Below, one piece after another: positions 26,960-35,464 of a DNA stretch of 64,000 bases. A program made the translations under genes and the position numbers. Origin of the DNA: Octadecabacter arcticus 238 (lineage in GTDB: Bacteria; Pseudomonadota; Alphaproteobacteria; Rhodobacterales; Rhodobacteraceae); the NCBI RefSeq assembly GCF_000155735.2, contig NC_020908.1:1803001-1867000 (forward strand). The letters run 5' to 3'. The notes under the pieces are model-generated. The model did not search any database. It saw only the letters and a list, made by a program, of their open reading frames with translations, and was not told where the DNA came from. How positions within the stretch are numbered: the first letter of the stretch is position 1; the number at the start of each line of letters is the position of its first letter.

Positions 26960-28654
26960 ATGAGTAAGACCCCTCCAAATCTGACTAATCTGCCCCCTGA
27001 AGTACAGGCATACGTTGCCGCGCAAACAGCGGAATTGTCAGAGCTGAAGCAAGCGTTTCTCGGGTCATCCCTTGGCCATGCGACGGTACAAAAACGCCTC
27101 AAGGATGAGATGGCATCAGTGGACGCCGCCCTGAGTGCCGAGCGCACCGCTCATGCGCGGGCCATCCAGAACCGAGACACCATCATCGCCGATCTGCGCC
27201 TGCAACTCCACGGTCACAACAAGCACCGCTTTGGCTCAAAGTCGGAAAGCAGTGCACAGCTGGCGCTTGAGTTGATCCTTGAAGAACTTGAGATCGAACA
27301 AGCCGTTGAGACAGATGATGAACCCTCTGACGCTGAGGCCAAGCCGCCCCGCACACCGCGCAAGCGCAAACCTTTCCCAAAGGGGCTGAAGCGTGTCCAA
27401 AAGACCATCACCCCCAGTGATGCTTGCACCGACTGTGGCGGCAGCTTCAAAGTGCTTGGAACGGATGTGATGGAGGAGTTGGAATATGTCCCGGGACATT
27501 ACATCGTGAACCAAATTGGCCGCCCGCGTCTGGCCTGCACCTGTTGTGAGGCCGTTGTTCAGGCTGAGATGCCAAGCCGACCCATTCCGAAGAGCTTTGT
27601 CGGCCCCGCGCTGATGGCCCACATCCTGTGCTGTAAATACGGCTATCATCTGCCGCTGTATCGCCAGAGCCAGATGTTTGCCAACGAGGGCATTGATCTG
27701 AGTGGATCGCTCATGGCGGGATGGGTCGGCAAATGCACCAAACTGCTGGAGCGCGTCTCAGATGCAATCCGCGATCACGTCTTTGAGGCGCAGGCGATCT
27801 TCATGGATGACACAACGGTCAAGCTGCTCCAGAAGGGCAATGGCAAAGGAAAGAATAAGACCAAAACCGCGCGACTGTGGGTCTATGCCCGAAAAGAAGA
27901 CACTTGGGCCAGCGGAGCTCCACCTGCGGTGTGGTACCAGTTCTCCACCAGCCGTGAGGCGGAGCATCCCAGCAAGCATCTCGAAAGCTATGAAGGCTAC
28001 GCCCATGCGGATGCCTATGCTGGGTATAATGACGCCTACCGCACGGGGCGGGTCAAAGAGATGGCATGCATGGCCCATGTGCGGCGTGAGTTCTTTGACC
28101 TTTATGAAAGCACAAAGCTGCCCGTGGCGGGCGAAGCCGTGCTGCGGATTAAAAAGCTCTATGATGTTGAGACACAAGCGCGGTTCCTGCCCCCTGCGGA
28201 ACGCGTGGCCCTGCGTCAGGAATACGCCAAGCCGATCTTTGATGACCTGGAAGTCTGGCTTAAAGAGCAACTGGGCAAGATCTCTAGCAAGACGCCGCTG
28301 GCCAAGGCGATCAAATATGCACTGGCGCGCCTGCCAAAGGCACGGCCCTATCTTGATCACGGCTTTCTTGAGCTGGACAACAACACAGCCGAGCGCGCAG
28401 TGCGCCCTGTGGCCGTGGGACGCAAAAACTATCTCTTCATGGGATCAGAAGCAGGCGGCAAATCTGCAGCAATTGCTTATACGTTGATAGAGACCGCCAA
28501 GATGAACAAAGTGAATCCCGAAGCCTGGCTCGCATGGGTGCTGGAACGCATCCAGGACCATCAAGCAAACCGTATCAACGATCTCATGCCGTGGGCCTAT
28601 CAGGACATGATCGATGCTAAAAACGCCGAGGCCAAGGCAAAAGACGCAGCTTGA
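26960..28654 (+). CDS. tnpC: IS66 family transposase TnpC
   Basis: About 564 residues from the ATG at 26960 (an in-frame start 48 bases upstream is less likely). Features: an N-terminal coiled coil (residues 25-85), a zinc-binding region with CTDCGG and CTCCEAV, and a DDE domain with IFMDDTTVKLLQ near residue 285, YAHADAYAGYND near 355 and a C-terminal FLELDNNTAERAVRP carrying the last acidic residues. Full length and presumably active. Confidence 0.93.
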   Translation: MSKTPPNLTNLPPEVQAYVAAQTAELSELKQAFLGSSLGHATVQKRLKDEMASVDAALSAERTAHARAIQNRDTIIADLRLQLHGHNKHRFGSKSESSAQLALELILEELEIEQAVETDDEPSDAEAKPPRTPRKRKPFPKGLKRVQKTITPSDACTDCGGSFKVLGTDVMEELEYVPGHYIVNQIGRPRLACTCCEAVVQAEMPSRPIPKSFVGPALMAHILCCKYGYHLPLYRQSQMFANEGIDLSGSLMAGWVGKCTKLLERVSDAIRDHVFEAQAIFMDDTTVKLLQKGNGKGKNKTKTARLWVYARKEDTWASGAPPAVWYQFSTSREAEHPSKHLESYEGYAHADAYAGYNDAYRTGRVKEMACMAHVRREFFDLYESTKLPVAGEAVLRIKKLYDVETQARFLPPAERVALRQEYAKPIFDDLEVWLKEQLGKISSKTPLAKAIKYALARLPKARPYLDHGFLELDNNTAERAVRPVAVGRKNYLFMGSEAGGKSAAIAYTLIETAKMNKVNPEAWLAWVLERIQDHQANRINDLMPWAYQDMIDAKNAEAKAKDAA

Positions 28655-29030
28655 TCAAGGGCAGCGTTGATGCTTACGTAGGATTCGCATTTATGAGTTA
28701 TCTGGCTGTGACTACGAAGACCCTATCGAACGACGATTGTGGCAGGCGGTAACCGCTTATGAGGAAACTCTTAGAGAGAAGCACGGTCGCAAACAACAAG
28801 CCAGCTACACCCGTCGAAAAATCGCGGCCAAGGGGGTTCTACAGACCTTGACGGATTGGGCACTGGATCCAAAAGTAACTCCTGGTTTCGAGGCCTTGGT
28901 GGCTGCCAATGCAGCTAAATTTACTGGGGAATACGTCGTGGTCGAATATGCCGACAGATTTTCTGCAGAAGCTGTGCAAGCTGCTCAATCTAAGCTCAAA
29001 GCCTATGGTGTTGAAGTCACCACGTCTTAA

Positions 29031-29268
29031 AACAAACGGCCCTTTCCGGACTTTGACTGGCCATCGCATGCCGCGCTGCAGTTTCCCGGCAGCAGACATT
29101 AACTGGTCATCTAATTTTTCCATCCACAAGCTGCTCTCTATGTGCAGTTGCACGACCCGCACACTGCATGTTAACCGAGTCACAGCCATTCTTGGGTATG
29201 CTGCTCAGGTGTCGGTTAGGGCTGGCTCGGTGATTGCACACCTTTCCAGCCTGAACAGGGACGGCCAT
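29031..29268. other. Short spacer between split gene and IS3
   Basis: About 240 bases. I see no gene and no clear regulatory site. Confidence 0.35.
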
Positions 29269-29316
29269 TGAACCAGACCGAGTTTACCGGAGAGCATAAA
29301 GCTTGGAAGGTAAGTC

Positions 29317-29649
29317 ATGACAAAAGGAAATTCAGGGAACCGTTTTTCGACAGAAGTGCGTGCGCGCGCAGTGCGTTTGGCGCTTGAGAATGAAGCGGAT
29401 TATCGGACGCGATCTGAGTGCTTCAGATCGATTTCGAAGAAGATAGGATGTAGCCCCGAAACGCTTCGGGACTGGGTCAACAAGCAGGCGGTTGAAACCG
29501 GTGATCGGGAAGGTTTGACACAGTCTGAGCGCGCGCAGATGAAAGAGCTTCAGCGCGAGATCCGTGAGCTGCGCCAGGCCAATGACATTCTTCGTAAGGC
29601 GTCAGCTTTTTTCGCGGCGGCGGACCTCGACCGCCTATGGAAGAGATGA
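29317..29649 (+). CDS. IS3 family OrfA (HTH protein)
   Basis: The 110-residue protein has the IS3 OrfA helix-turn-helix (FSTEVRARAVRLALENE, then IGCSPETLRDWVNKQ) and a leucine-zipper-like coiled coil in QREIRELRQANDILRKASAFF. It overlaps orfB by 13 bases, and a slippery TTTTTTC at 29607 sits near its end. Confidence 0.92.
   Translation: MTKGNSGNRFSTEVRARAVRLALENEADYRTRSECFRSISKKIGCSPETLRDWVNKQAVETGDREGLTQSERAQMKELQREIRELRQANDILRKASAFFAAADLDRLWKR
29607..29613 (+). promoter_or_regulatory. Probable -1 frameshift heptamer TTTTTTC
   Basis: The zero-frame codons are TTT TTC, preceded by T, so slipping one base back keeps pairing. The -1 frame is then open from 29610 into orfB without a stop, giving an OrfAB fusion transposase. 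This is the standard control in IS3 elements. Confidence 0.7.
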
Positions 29650-30548
29650 TCATGTTCATAGACGACCATCGTGAGCATCTTGGCGTCGAGGCGATTTGCA
29701 AGGTTTTGCCGATCGCGCCATCCACATATTACCACCACAAATCGATTGAGCTTGATCCTGAGAAGGCCTCTGCCCGCGCAAAGCGCGATACCTTCTTAAT
29801 GACCAAGATCCACATCTACTGGGAGAAGAGCAGGAAGCGATATGGGGCCGTGAAAATCTGGCATGACTTGCTCGACGAGGGCACTGTAGTCGCCCGTTGC
29901 ACGGTTGTTCGCCTCATGAAAAGCATGGGAATACAGGGAATTACACGCGGTGATGTGACAACCACGAAGAGTAACCCTGCCTTGCCGTGCCCTGAAGACA
30001 AGGTGAACCGAAAGTTCAAGGCACCAGCACCAAACATCTTGTGGGTTGCTGACTTTACCTACGTCAGAACCGCCGTCGGCTTTGTATATGTCGCGTTCAT
30101 CATTGATGTCTTCGCGCGCTACATCGTTGGCTGGAAGGTCTCTTCCTCTCCCAATGCCCAGATGGTGCTCGATGCTCTGGATCAAGCGCTAGCTGCGCGT
30201 CAACCAGATCCAAAGACCCTTATTCATCATAGCGACAGAGGCGTTCAATACTTGTCGATCAAATACACAGAGCGCCTTGAAGAAGCCAAAATCGATCCGT
30301 CAGTCGGCAGCGTTGGTGACAGCTACGACAACGCGATGGCCGAGACAATCAACGGTCTCTACAAGGCTGAGGTCATCGAGCATGAGGGCCCGTGGCAAGG
30401 CAAAAAAGACGTCGAATTTGCAACGCTCGATTGGGTTCACTGGTTCAATCACGAACGCCGTTTTGGACCCATCGGATACATCGCTCCAGCACAAGCAGAA
30501 AGGAACTTCTATGACAGCCTGAACACTGTTACTATAGCTGCAGAATAG
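29637..30548 (+). CDS. IS3 family OrfB (DDE integrase domain)
   Basis: The 303-residue protein holds an N-terminal HTH-like part (YGAVKIWHDLLDEG, VARCTVVRLMKSMGI) and the rve integrase core: ILWVADFTYVRTAVGF near 131, IHHSDRGVQYLSI near 190 and a glutamate in DNAMAETINGLYKAE. Full length. Expressed mainly as OrfAB through the upstream slippery site. Confidence 0.93.
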   Translation: MEEMIMFIDDHREHLGVEAICKVLPIAPSTYYHHKSIELDPEKASARAKRDTFLMTKIHIYWEKSRKRYGAVKIWHDLLDEGTVVARCTVVRLMKSMGIQGITRGDVTTTKSNPALPCPEDKVNRKFKAPAPNILWVADFTYVRTAVGFVYVAFIIDVFARYIVGWKVSSSPNAQMVLDALDQALAARQPDPKTLIHHSDRGVQYLSIKYTERLEEAKIDPSVGSVGDSYDNAMAETINGLYKAEVIEHEGPWQGKKDVEFATLDWVHWFNHERRFGPIGYIAPAQAERNFYDSLNTVTIAAE

Positions 30549-30610
30549 GAACTAAACCGTCTCCGGTAAACCCGGTCTGGTTCACATTGCTGTCGTTCAC
30601 GTCCACCTCA

Positions 30611-30662
30611 GGATGCTGCTGTGCGGCCCGCCGAAGCGGCCACTCGTGCATCGCGCAGCATT
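30611..30662. repeat. Short intergenic repeat, family 2
   Basis: This lies just behind the IS3 element and shares its main blocks with 24741-24791. The adjoining CAGCATCCTGAGGTGGACG pattern (opposite strand) also matches the region near 11112. Confidence 0.45.
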
Positions 30663-30701
30663 TCGTCGGCTAAAACATCGATCAGCGGACTAAATTTACC
30701 C

Positions 30702-31577
30702 TCACACAGCGTCCCAACGCCTCAACATCCAGTACCACTGTTCTGGATCAACCATGATCCGCGCAGATAGGCTGTCATTGAAAGCATGGGTCATTGTAAT
30801 GCTGTCGGTGTGTGGGATTGGGGCTTCGAAATCCACGTTGAACGCGTTCCCGTCTTCAGTGCGGATACCATAGGCTGGTATCATGGGTAGGTCGTACTTG
30901 AGTGCAAGCTGGGCCGCAGAGAGAGATGTTAGAGCATCATACCCAAGGAAAGGTATTCGCACACCCTCCGAATACTTCTCATCTAATAAGATTGAGATAA
31001 TACCGCCGCCCCGCAAATGGCGCACAAGAGCCTTGGTTCCCACGCGGCCAGTTGCCAAAATTGGCTTCCCCCCTGCTTCAATCCCCGCAAAAATGCGGCG
31101 TTCGTAATGGCGGTTTTTGTTTGGTCGATACACAGCTCCGCTTTCAAGTCCCTGCATTTTGATAACTGCGCGAACAGCTTCCCATTGGCCAAAGTGGCCA
31201 GAAACAATGATCGCTCCCTTGCCAGCCGCTTGAGCCTCTTTCAGGGCAACAAGACCAGGGCCTGAGGCGTTGAATTTGTGGTGTTGGGTTTGAAACTCAG
31301 CGTCGTGATAGATCTCAAAGAGCGTCCGCCCCATTTGCATGCCCATTTTTTGACCAAGCTTAGCGCGCGCACTGCGCTTCACACCGGGAAAAACCCGTTT
31401 GGCTTCACGGTCAAACCGGCGTCTTGCTGGCGGAAACCAACGCATAATCACACCGAATGTCGTTCCTAACCCACGTGACCGCAAATCAAAGGCGCGCCAT
31501 CGAAGAACAGTCAAAGCCGACCACAAAGGGAAGTATCTGACGTGATGTAAAACTGATTTTAGAGATGTGGAAAGCAT
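30702..31577 (-). CDS. LpxL/HtrB-like lysophospholipid acyltransferase
   Basis: The 291-residue protein belongs to the LPLAT superfamily of lipid A late acyltransferases. It shows the catalytic H-x4-E box GHFGQWEAVRA near residue 126, the second block VYRPNKNRHYERRI, and GGIISILLDEKYSEG with the downstream IPFLGYDA substrate pocket. One N-terminal hydrophobic region (about residues 12-28) would anchor it to the inner membrane. It may acylate lipid A or a related lipid such as an ornithine lipid. It is monocistronic here. Confidence 0.85.
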   Translation of the reverse strand: MLSTSLKSVLHHVRYFPLWSALTVLRWRAFDLRSRGLGTTFGVIMRWFPPARRRFDREAKRVFPGVKRSARAKLGQKMGMQMGRTLFEIYHDAEFQTQHHKFNASGPGLVALKEAQAAGKGAIIVSGHFGQWEAVRAVIKMQGLESGAVYRPNKNRHYERRIFAGIEAGGKPILATGRVGTKALVRHLRGGGIISILLDEKYSEGVRIPFLGYDALTSLSAAQLALKYDLPMIPAYGIRTEDGNAFNVDFEAPIPHTDSITMTHAFNDSLSARIMVDPEQWYWMLRRWDAV

Positions 31578-31970
31578 GGCTCTATATGAACGGCTTAAAC
31601 GGCAATACCAATTGAAAACACAGTAACTTTAACACAGCAAATGAACTTACTCTTCCAACACACTAACTCAACACAAACTTCCAACACAGTGTTTTAGGTT
31701 GTTGTCAAAAACACTGTCTTACTGGTCAGTGGAGTTGCGCACGTAAACCCAGCTTTGGCACTGGCTATATTTGTTGCTTGCTGCCTATTTTTGGTTGCCC
31801 CTTGGCATGTGGGCAGTGCTTGGTGCTAACGGCCCTAACCGGACCTTGAGGCAACGCGCAGCGAACGGCAGCTACGAGCCAAGTGACAGTTTTCTGCAGA
31901 GCGGCGAATGGCCGCTCTGCAAGGCTGGCCGAGCGAAAACGGCAGACACTTTTACGCCGATAGCTTGAAG
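31578..31970. other. Gene-free stretch with a long perfect hairpin
   Basis: About 390 bases. It holds an AACGGCCCTAACCGG/AACGGCAGC-type repeat motif near 31830-31875 and a perfect hairpin at 31896-31920. No coding sequence is supported. Confidence 0.4.
31896..31920. other. Perfect 10-bp stem hairpin between convergent ends
   Basis: GCAGAGCGGC and GCCGCTCTGC pair exactly around GAATG. No T-tract follows, so it is probably part of a dispersed intergenic repeat and not a classical terminator. Confidence 0.5.
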
Positions 31971-33152
31971 CTATGCTAATTGTTTGACGCGCATTTCATC
32001 CAAAATCGCTCCAAATTCCTGAAGATCAAAACCCTCAGCAAGGGCACGCGCAAACAGCGCTTGCTGGGTTTCAGGTGCAAGCCCGCCTTTGGGGGGATCG
32101 CGGTCCAAATTGGTCGGAAATGAATACCCTTCTGCAGACGCAGCAATTGCAGCCTTTAGGTCTGAAACGCCCAATGTGCTGTTCTGGTGTGCGGCCATCG
32201 CATGGGGATACAGCAATTTGCACATCTCCTCACGGTCTACAGTTTCCATGGCACGCCCGAACGCAGACGACACCTGCAACAAGTTGGCCATGCGGTGAAC
32301 GTCACTGCTCGTATTTGCGCCGGCCGCATGAAAAAGTGCTGGGTTGAAAAATAGGGCATCCCCTTTCGCCAGTGGCAATTGAATGCAACGCTCTTCAAAC
32401 AGCGCCCTAAAATCGTCCCGTCGCCACGCGGCATAACCTGCGCGGTAAAGTTGCGAGAACGGCAAAAGCTTTGTTGGGCCACTTTCAACTGGCATGTCAC
32501 AATGTGCGACGGCACCTTGCAGCGTCAGAGCAGGCGAAAGGTCGTGAACATGCGCGGGATATTCCGCACTAATTTCGGCCGTTTGAAAGCCGAGGTGATA
32601 GTCTCTGTGGGCTTGCTGTGCCGCACCGCCTGGATGAACCAGATTGATCTGAGCTGTCATTTGATAGTTTGGGCCAAGCCATGCCTCGCACGCCGCAGCG
32701 ATGGATGTATTGGCGAAATATCGTAAAAATACATCCGGAGCCTCTTCGCACAGTTTTTGCAAGGAGTTCCATATCCTGTCATTGGACCCAGATGCCGCGA
32801 AATGGTCACCTCCACCGCCACTTGCCAGTTTTTCTGTTGCAATAATTTGCTCGTAGATTGCTGTGGCCTCGTCAAGAACGGTAGTGTCCGCGTACGCCCC
32901 ACGTAAAACCAGAACGCCTGCACCCGCCTGAAGAACACGCGCCCATTCAGCCATAATTGTCTGGCGCCGCTCTTTGTCCTCAAGCGATGGACGCAATCTG
33001 GCCATGTCATAAATTGGGGTATTCTTTTGGACGTCGTCTGCGTTCGGAACGGTTGATGCGTTTGCAGTTTGATCAATAAGCAGAGTGAATGCGTTCAGAT
33101 CACATTCGGCGTTATCAAAGTATCCTGCATCAGTTTCGATATGGTTCATCAT
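31971..33152 (-). CDS. Phytanoyl-CoA dioxygenase (PhyH) family protein
   Basis: About 393 residues with the Fe(II)/2-oxoglutarate dioxygenase pattern: the iron-binding H-x-D in AQQAHRDYHLGF, a distal histidine in FFNPALFHAAGANTSSDVHR with the 2-oxoglutarate-binding arginine, and a long C-terminal helical tail. It is soluble and cytoplasmic. The ATG at 33152 follows GGGAGAGATT, so the longer in-frame upstream opening is not used. It is divergent from a LacI regulator, with overlapping control regions, which suggests induction by a carbohydrate-like or small-molecule substrate. The substrate is unknown. Confidence 0.8.
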   Translation of the reverse strand: MMNHIETDAGYFDNAECDLNAFTLLIDQTANASTVPNADDVQKNTPIYDMARLRPSLEDKERRQTIMAEWARVLQAGAGVLVLRGAYADTTVLDEATAIYEQIIATEKLASGGGGDHFAASGSNDRIWNSLQKLCEEAPDVFLRYFANTSIAAACEAWLGPNYQMTAQINLVHPGGAAQQAHRDYHLGFQTAEISAEYPAHVHDLSPALTLQGAVAHCDMPVESGPTKLLPFSQLYRAGYAAWRRDDFRALFEERCIQLPLAKGDALFFNPALFHAAGANTSSDVHRMANLLQVSSAFGRAMETVDREEMCKLLYPHAMAAHQNSTLGVSDLKAAIAASAEGYSFPTNLDRDPPKGGLAPETQQALFARALAEGFDLQEFGAILDEMRVKQLA

Positions 33153-33184
33153 TGAATCTCTCCCTGTGTTGCCCTCAATGTGCA

Positions 33185-33203
33185 CCAATGAAACCTTGAT
33201 TGG
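33185..33203. promoter_or_regulatory. Possible LacI-type operator between PhyH and LacI genes
   Basis: CCAAT at the left and ATTGG at the right, nine bases apart, form an inverted repeat in the 80-base space between the divergent starts. The centre is not the usual CG pair, so this is tentative. Confidence 0.25.
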
Positions 33204-33232
33204 CTCACCAAAAGACATCAGAAACACATCAA

Positions 33233-34267
33233 ATGACGCATCGTTTTCCACTTAAAGAAATTGCGAGACAGTCAGGTCTCAGCACCGCGACGGTTGACCG
33301 TGCGATAAACAATCGCGCGAACGTCAGCCCGCAAACCAAGGCACGTGTTGCCGCAGCCATTTCCGAACTTGAAGGACAAGAGGTGCAATTGACCGCCCGT
33401 GGGCGACGTCTGTTTTTTGATTTTGTCATCGAAGCGCCAACGCGCTTTAGCCGTGAAGTACAGCAGGCCGCTGAACAGGTTTTACCACGTATCGGGAGCG
33501 CCGTGTGCCGTCCAAGGTTCCAAGCGCAGGAGATTATGAGCGAAGACGATGTCACCGTGGCTTTGTCGCGCATCGCCAAACGTGGCAGCCATGGCGTGTG
33601 CATCAAAGCGCGTGATCTGCCGGCAATTAGGGCGGCGGTGGATCAATTGATCGCATCAGGCATTCCTGTGGTCACGTTGGTTACTGACCTGACCACGACG
33701 AAGCGCATTGCCTATGTCGGCCTTGATAATCAAAGCGCAGGTCGCACGGCGGCCTATTTGATTGCGAAAACAGTCGGCGACAGTGCAGGAACAGTCCTGA
33801 CCTCAAGAAGTAATGATCATTTTTTGGGGGAGGAAGAGCGAGAAGTGGCGTTCAATGCGACCCTGACCCGACTGTGTCCAAACCTGCGCATCATTGATGC
33901 AAGTGGGGGCAGCGGCGTGCATTTTGAAACATCGCGTATCATGCAAAGTATTGTCACAGGTCTGGACCAAATGCGTGCCGTATATTCGATGGGCGGCGGC
34001 AACACGGCTATTTTGAATGCCCTCGAACAGAACGGGTCACTGCCTGATATTTATGTGGCCCACGATCTGGACAACGACAACAGACGGTTAATCGAAGATG
34101 GCCGTCTCAGTTTTGTTCTGCACCATGACCTTCGCGTTGATTTACAAAACGTGTTCCAAGCCTTCTTGCATCATCACAAGCTTACGCCCGCTCCGCTTTA
34201 CACCACAATGTCTCCTATTCAGGTCGTTACGCCCGAGAATATTCCACCTCACAGCAGACGTCTTTAG
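33233..34267 (+). CDS. LacI family transcriptional regulator
   Basis: The protein of about 344 residues has a canonical LacI HTH (PLKEIARQSGLSTATVDRAINNRANVS) and hinge helix, followed by a periplasmic-binding-protein-like sensor domain (IPVVTLVTDL, AYVGLDNQSAGRTAA, DLDNDNRRLI). This is the sugar-responsive subgroup with a TVDR recognition helix. The start at 33233 is chosen because the product then begins directly before the HTH. It probably controls the divergent PhyH gene and formerly a Gfo/Idh oxidoreductase gene downstream, of which only a stub remains. Confidence 0.88.
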   Translation: MTHRFPLKEIARQSGLSTATVDRAINNRANVSPQTKARVAAAISELEGQEVQLTARGRRLFFDFVIEAPTRFSREVQQAAEQVLPRIGSAVCRPRFQAQEIMSEDDVTVALSRIAKRGSHGVCIKARDLPAIRAAVDQLIASGIPVVTLVTDLTTTKRIAYVGLDNQSAGRTAAYLIAKTVGDSAGTVLTSRSNDHFLGEEEREVAFNATLTRLCPNLRIIDASGGSGVHFETSRIMQSIVTGLDQMRAVYSMGGGNTAILNALEQNGSLPDIYVAHDLDNDNRRLIEDGRLSFVLHHDLRVDLQNVFQAFLHHHKLTPAPLYTTMSPIQVVTPENIPPHSRRL

Positions 34268-34291
34268 AAATAGACACTTGAGCGAGTTGAT

Positions 34292-34354
34292 ATGCTTCGC
34301 CTCGGTATCATCGGCATGGGGGCTGAGATGACCACTGCATTCTTTTTCCTGTGA
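34292..34354 (+). pseudogene. N-terminal stub of a Gfo/Idh/MocA-like oxidoreductase
   Basis: An ATG behind GAGCGAG opens MLRLGIIGMGAEMTT, which matches the dinucleotide-binding start of Gfo/Idh/MocA oxidoreductases, then loses homology and stops at 34354. Such genes are common next to LacI regulators and PhyH-type enzymes in roseobacters, so a pathway gene appears to have been deleted here. Confidence 0.5.
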
Positions 34355-34401
34355 TCAAACCCGACTTTGGTAATTAACTTAAATCAAGATAGGCCTACTG
34401 A

Positions 34402-35136
34402 ATGCTAGATAATTTTTTACCTGAAATTGGACCGTGGGTGGTTTGTGCCATCACGGTTTTCATTGGCACACTTATTCAACGGTTGTCGGGCGCAGGTTAT
34501 GGGATGTTTGCCGCACCTGTTATGGCGCTTGTCGCCCCAGAATGGGTGCCCGGAACGGTTATCCTTGTTGGGTTCATCATTGGCTCAGGCGCTATGCTTA
34601 ACACTCGAGATTCCGTCGAATGGAAAGACTTGCCACCCGGCTTTGCAGGTCGAATTTTGGGTACAAGCATTGCCGCCTACATCGCCACGGCTGTTGTCGG
34701 GACCGATGCCTTGGCAATCATTGTGGGTCTTGTTGTGTTGTTTGCAGTCAGCCTGACACTGTTTGGTACAACATTTCCGATTTCCAAACCCTCTCTCTTT
34801 ATTGCTGGTGGAGTTGGCGGCGTCATGGGAACACTCACAGGCATCGGTGCGCCCCCAATGGCGATCCTCTATTCCAACGTTGAAGCGCGAAGATCAGCCG
34901 CGACACAGAACGCTTTCTATGGTTTTGGCACCCTAATCTCAATAGTGGCGCTTTCGGTCGCCGGGGTTCTCACCCTGCCACAACTCGCGTTTGCGGCCTC
35001 GCTCGCACCGCTAGTACCAGTAGCTTTGAGGACGTCGCGACCTTTAGCAACTCGTTTTGAGCGCGGTGCAATTCGGCCATGGGCGCTTGGGCTGGCGACC
35101 GTGTCAGCATTGGCGTTGCTCGCACGCAGTCTGTAA
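34402..35136 (+). CDS. TauE/SafE family sulfite/anion exporter
   Basis: The 244-residue protein has about eight hydrophobic segments and the internal duplication typical of TauE/SafE (first half SGAGYGMFAAPVMALVAP, second half GGVGGVMGTLTGIGAPPMAI). Members export sulfite, sulfoacetate or related anions. No sulfonate catabolism gene lies next to it, so the substrate stays open. ATG at 34402. Complete. Confidence 0.85.
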   Translation: MLDNFLPEIGPWVVCAITVFIGTLIQRLSGAGYGMFAAPVMALVAPEWVPGTVILVGFIIGSGAMLNTRDSVEWKDLPPGFAGRILGTSIAAYIATAVVGTDALAIIVGLVVLFAVSLTLFGTTFPISKPSLFIAGGVGGVMGTLTGIGAPPMAILYSNVEARRSAATQNAFYGFGTLISIVALSVAGVLTLPQLAFAASLAPLVPVALRTSRPLATRFERGAIRPWALGLATVSALALLARSL

Positions 35137-35183
35137 ACAGCAAGCCAATAGCGGCCCTTGGCGCATCGGAAGCGAAAAGGCGC

Positions 35184-35285
35184 TGAGTCTGCACAGCAGA
35201 CCTCTATGCAAAGCGCAGCGAAGGTCCGCAATCCGCCCTTCATGTAGAAATGTGCATGGCGCAGCATTTGTCACGAACGGCCCTT
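35184..35285 (-). repeat. Dispersed intergenic repeat, family 1
   Basis: On the minus strand this reads (A)TGCTGCGCCATGCACATT, then an AAGGGCGGATTGCGGACC block and TTCGCTGCGCTTTGCATA. It matches 46139-46240 and partly 52628-52692. It sits next to IS91 copy C, whereas 46139 sits next to copy B. Confidence 0.7.
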
Positions 35286-35464
35286 AGGGGACCTTCGACC
35301 GGCCCGCAGCGAACGGCAGGTCTGGGCCCGAGCACTAAATCGCTTCGCGATAGGGGCGCTTGTTTTGGGCGTTGCGCTGAGGTGGGATTTGTTTCGCTTT
35401 TTGTGATGTTGGGTGTGTGCTGTTGGTCGAGGTGATTTTGCCTCGATTGACAGAGGGTTTTCCC

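Larger units (their letters stand above)
26082..28677 (+). mobile_element. IS66 family element with 8-bp target duplication
   Basis: The ends begin GTAA (left GTAAACAT, right read inward GTAAGCAT). The 8-mer GTAGGATT flanks both sides (26074-26081 and 28678-28685), the usual IS66 duplication size. The 2596-bp element carries the three IS66 genes tnpA, tnpB and tnpC, all intact. It splits the hypothetical gene above. Confidence 0.95.
25971..29030 (+). pseudogene. Hypothetical 151-residue protein gene split by IS66
   Basis: A GTG at 25971 behind AAAGGAGATC opens a frame that enters IS66 at 26082. Removing IS66 with one copy of GTAGGATT joins 26081 to 28686 and gives an uninterrupted 151-residue protein ending at 29030. 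It is charged and helical (AVRRLLTNAVRLKRED, LWQAVTAYEETLREKHGRKQQ) and contains a strand-rich centre (GEYVVVEYADRF). I do not recognise the family. The GTG start is decided by the strong ribosome-binding site. Confidence 0.75.
29269..30584 (+). mobile_element. IS3 family element 1
   Basis: Terminal inverted repeats starting TGAACCAGACCG and continuing to a shared TTTACCGGAGA are present at both ends. The target duplication is CAT (29266-29268 and 30585-30587). The 1316-bp element carries orfA and orfB in the usual -1 frame relation. Confidence 0.95.
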
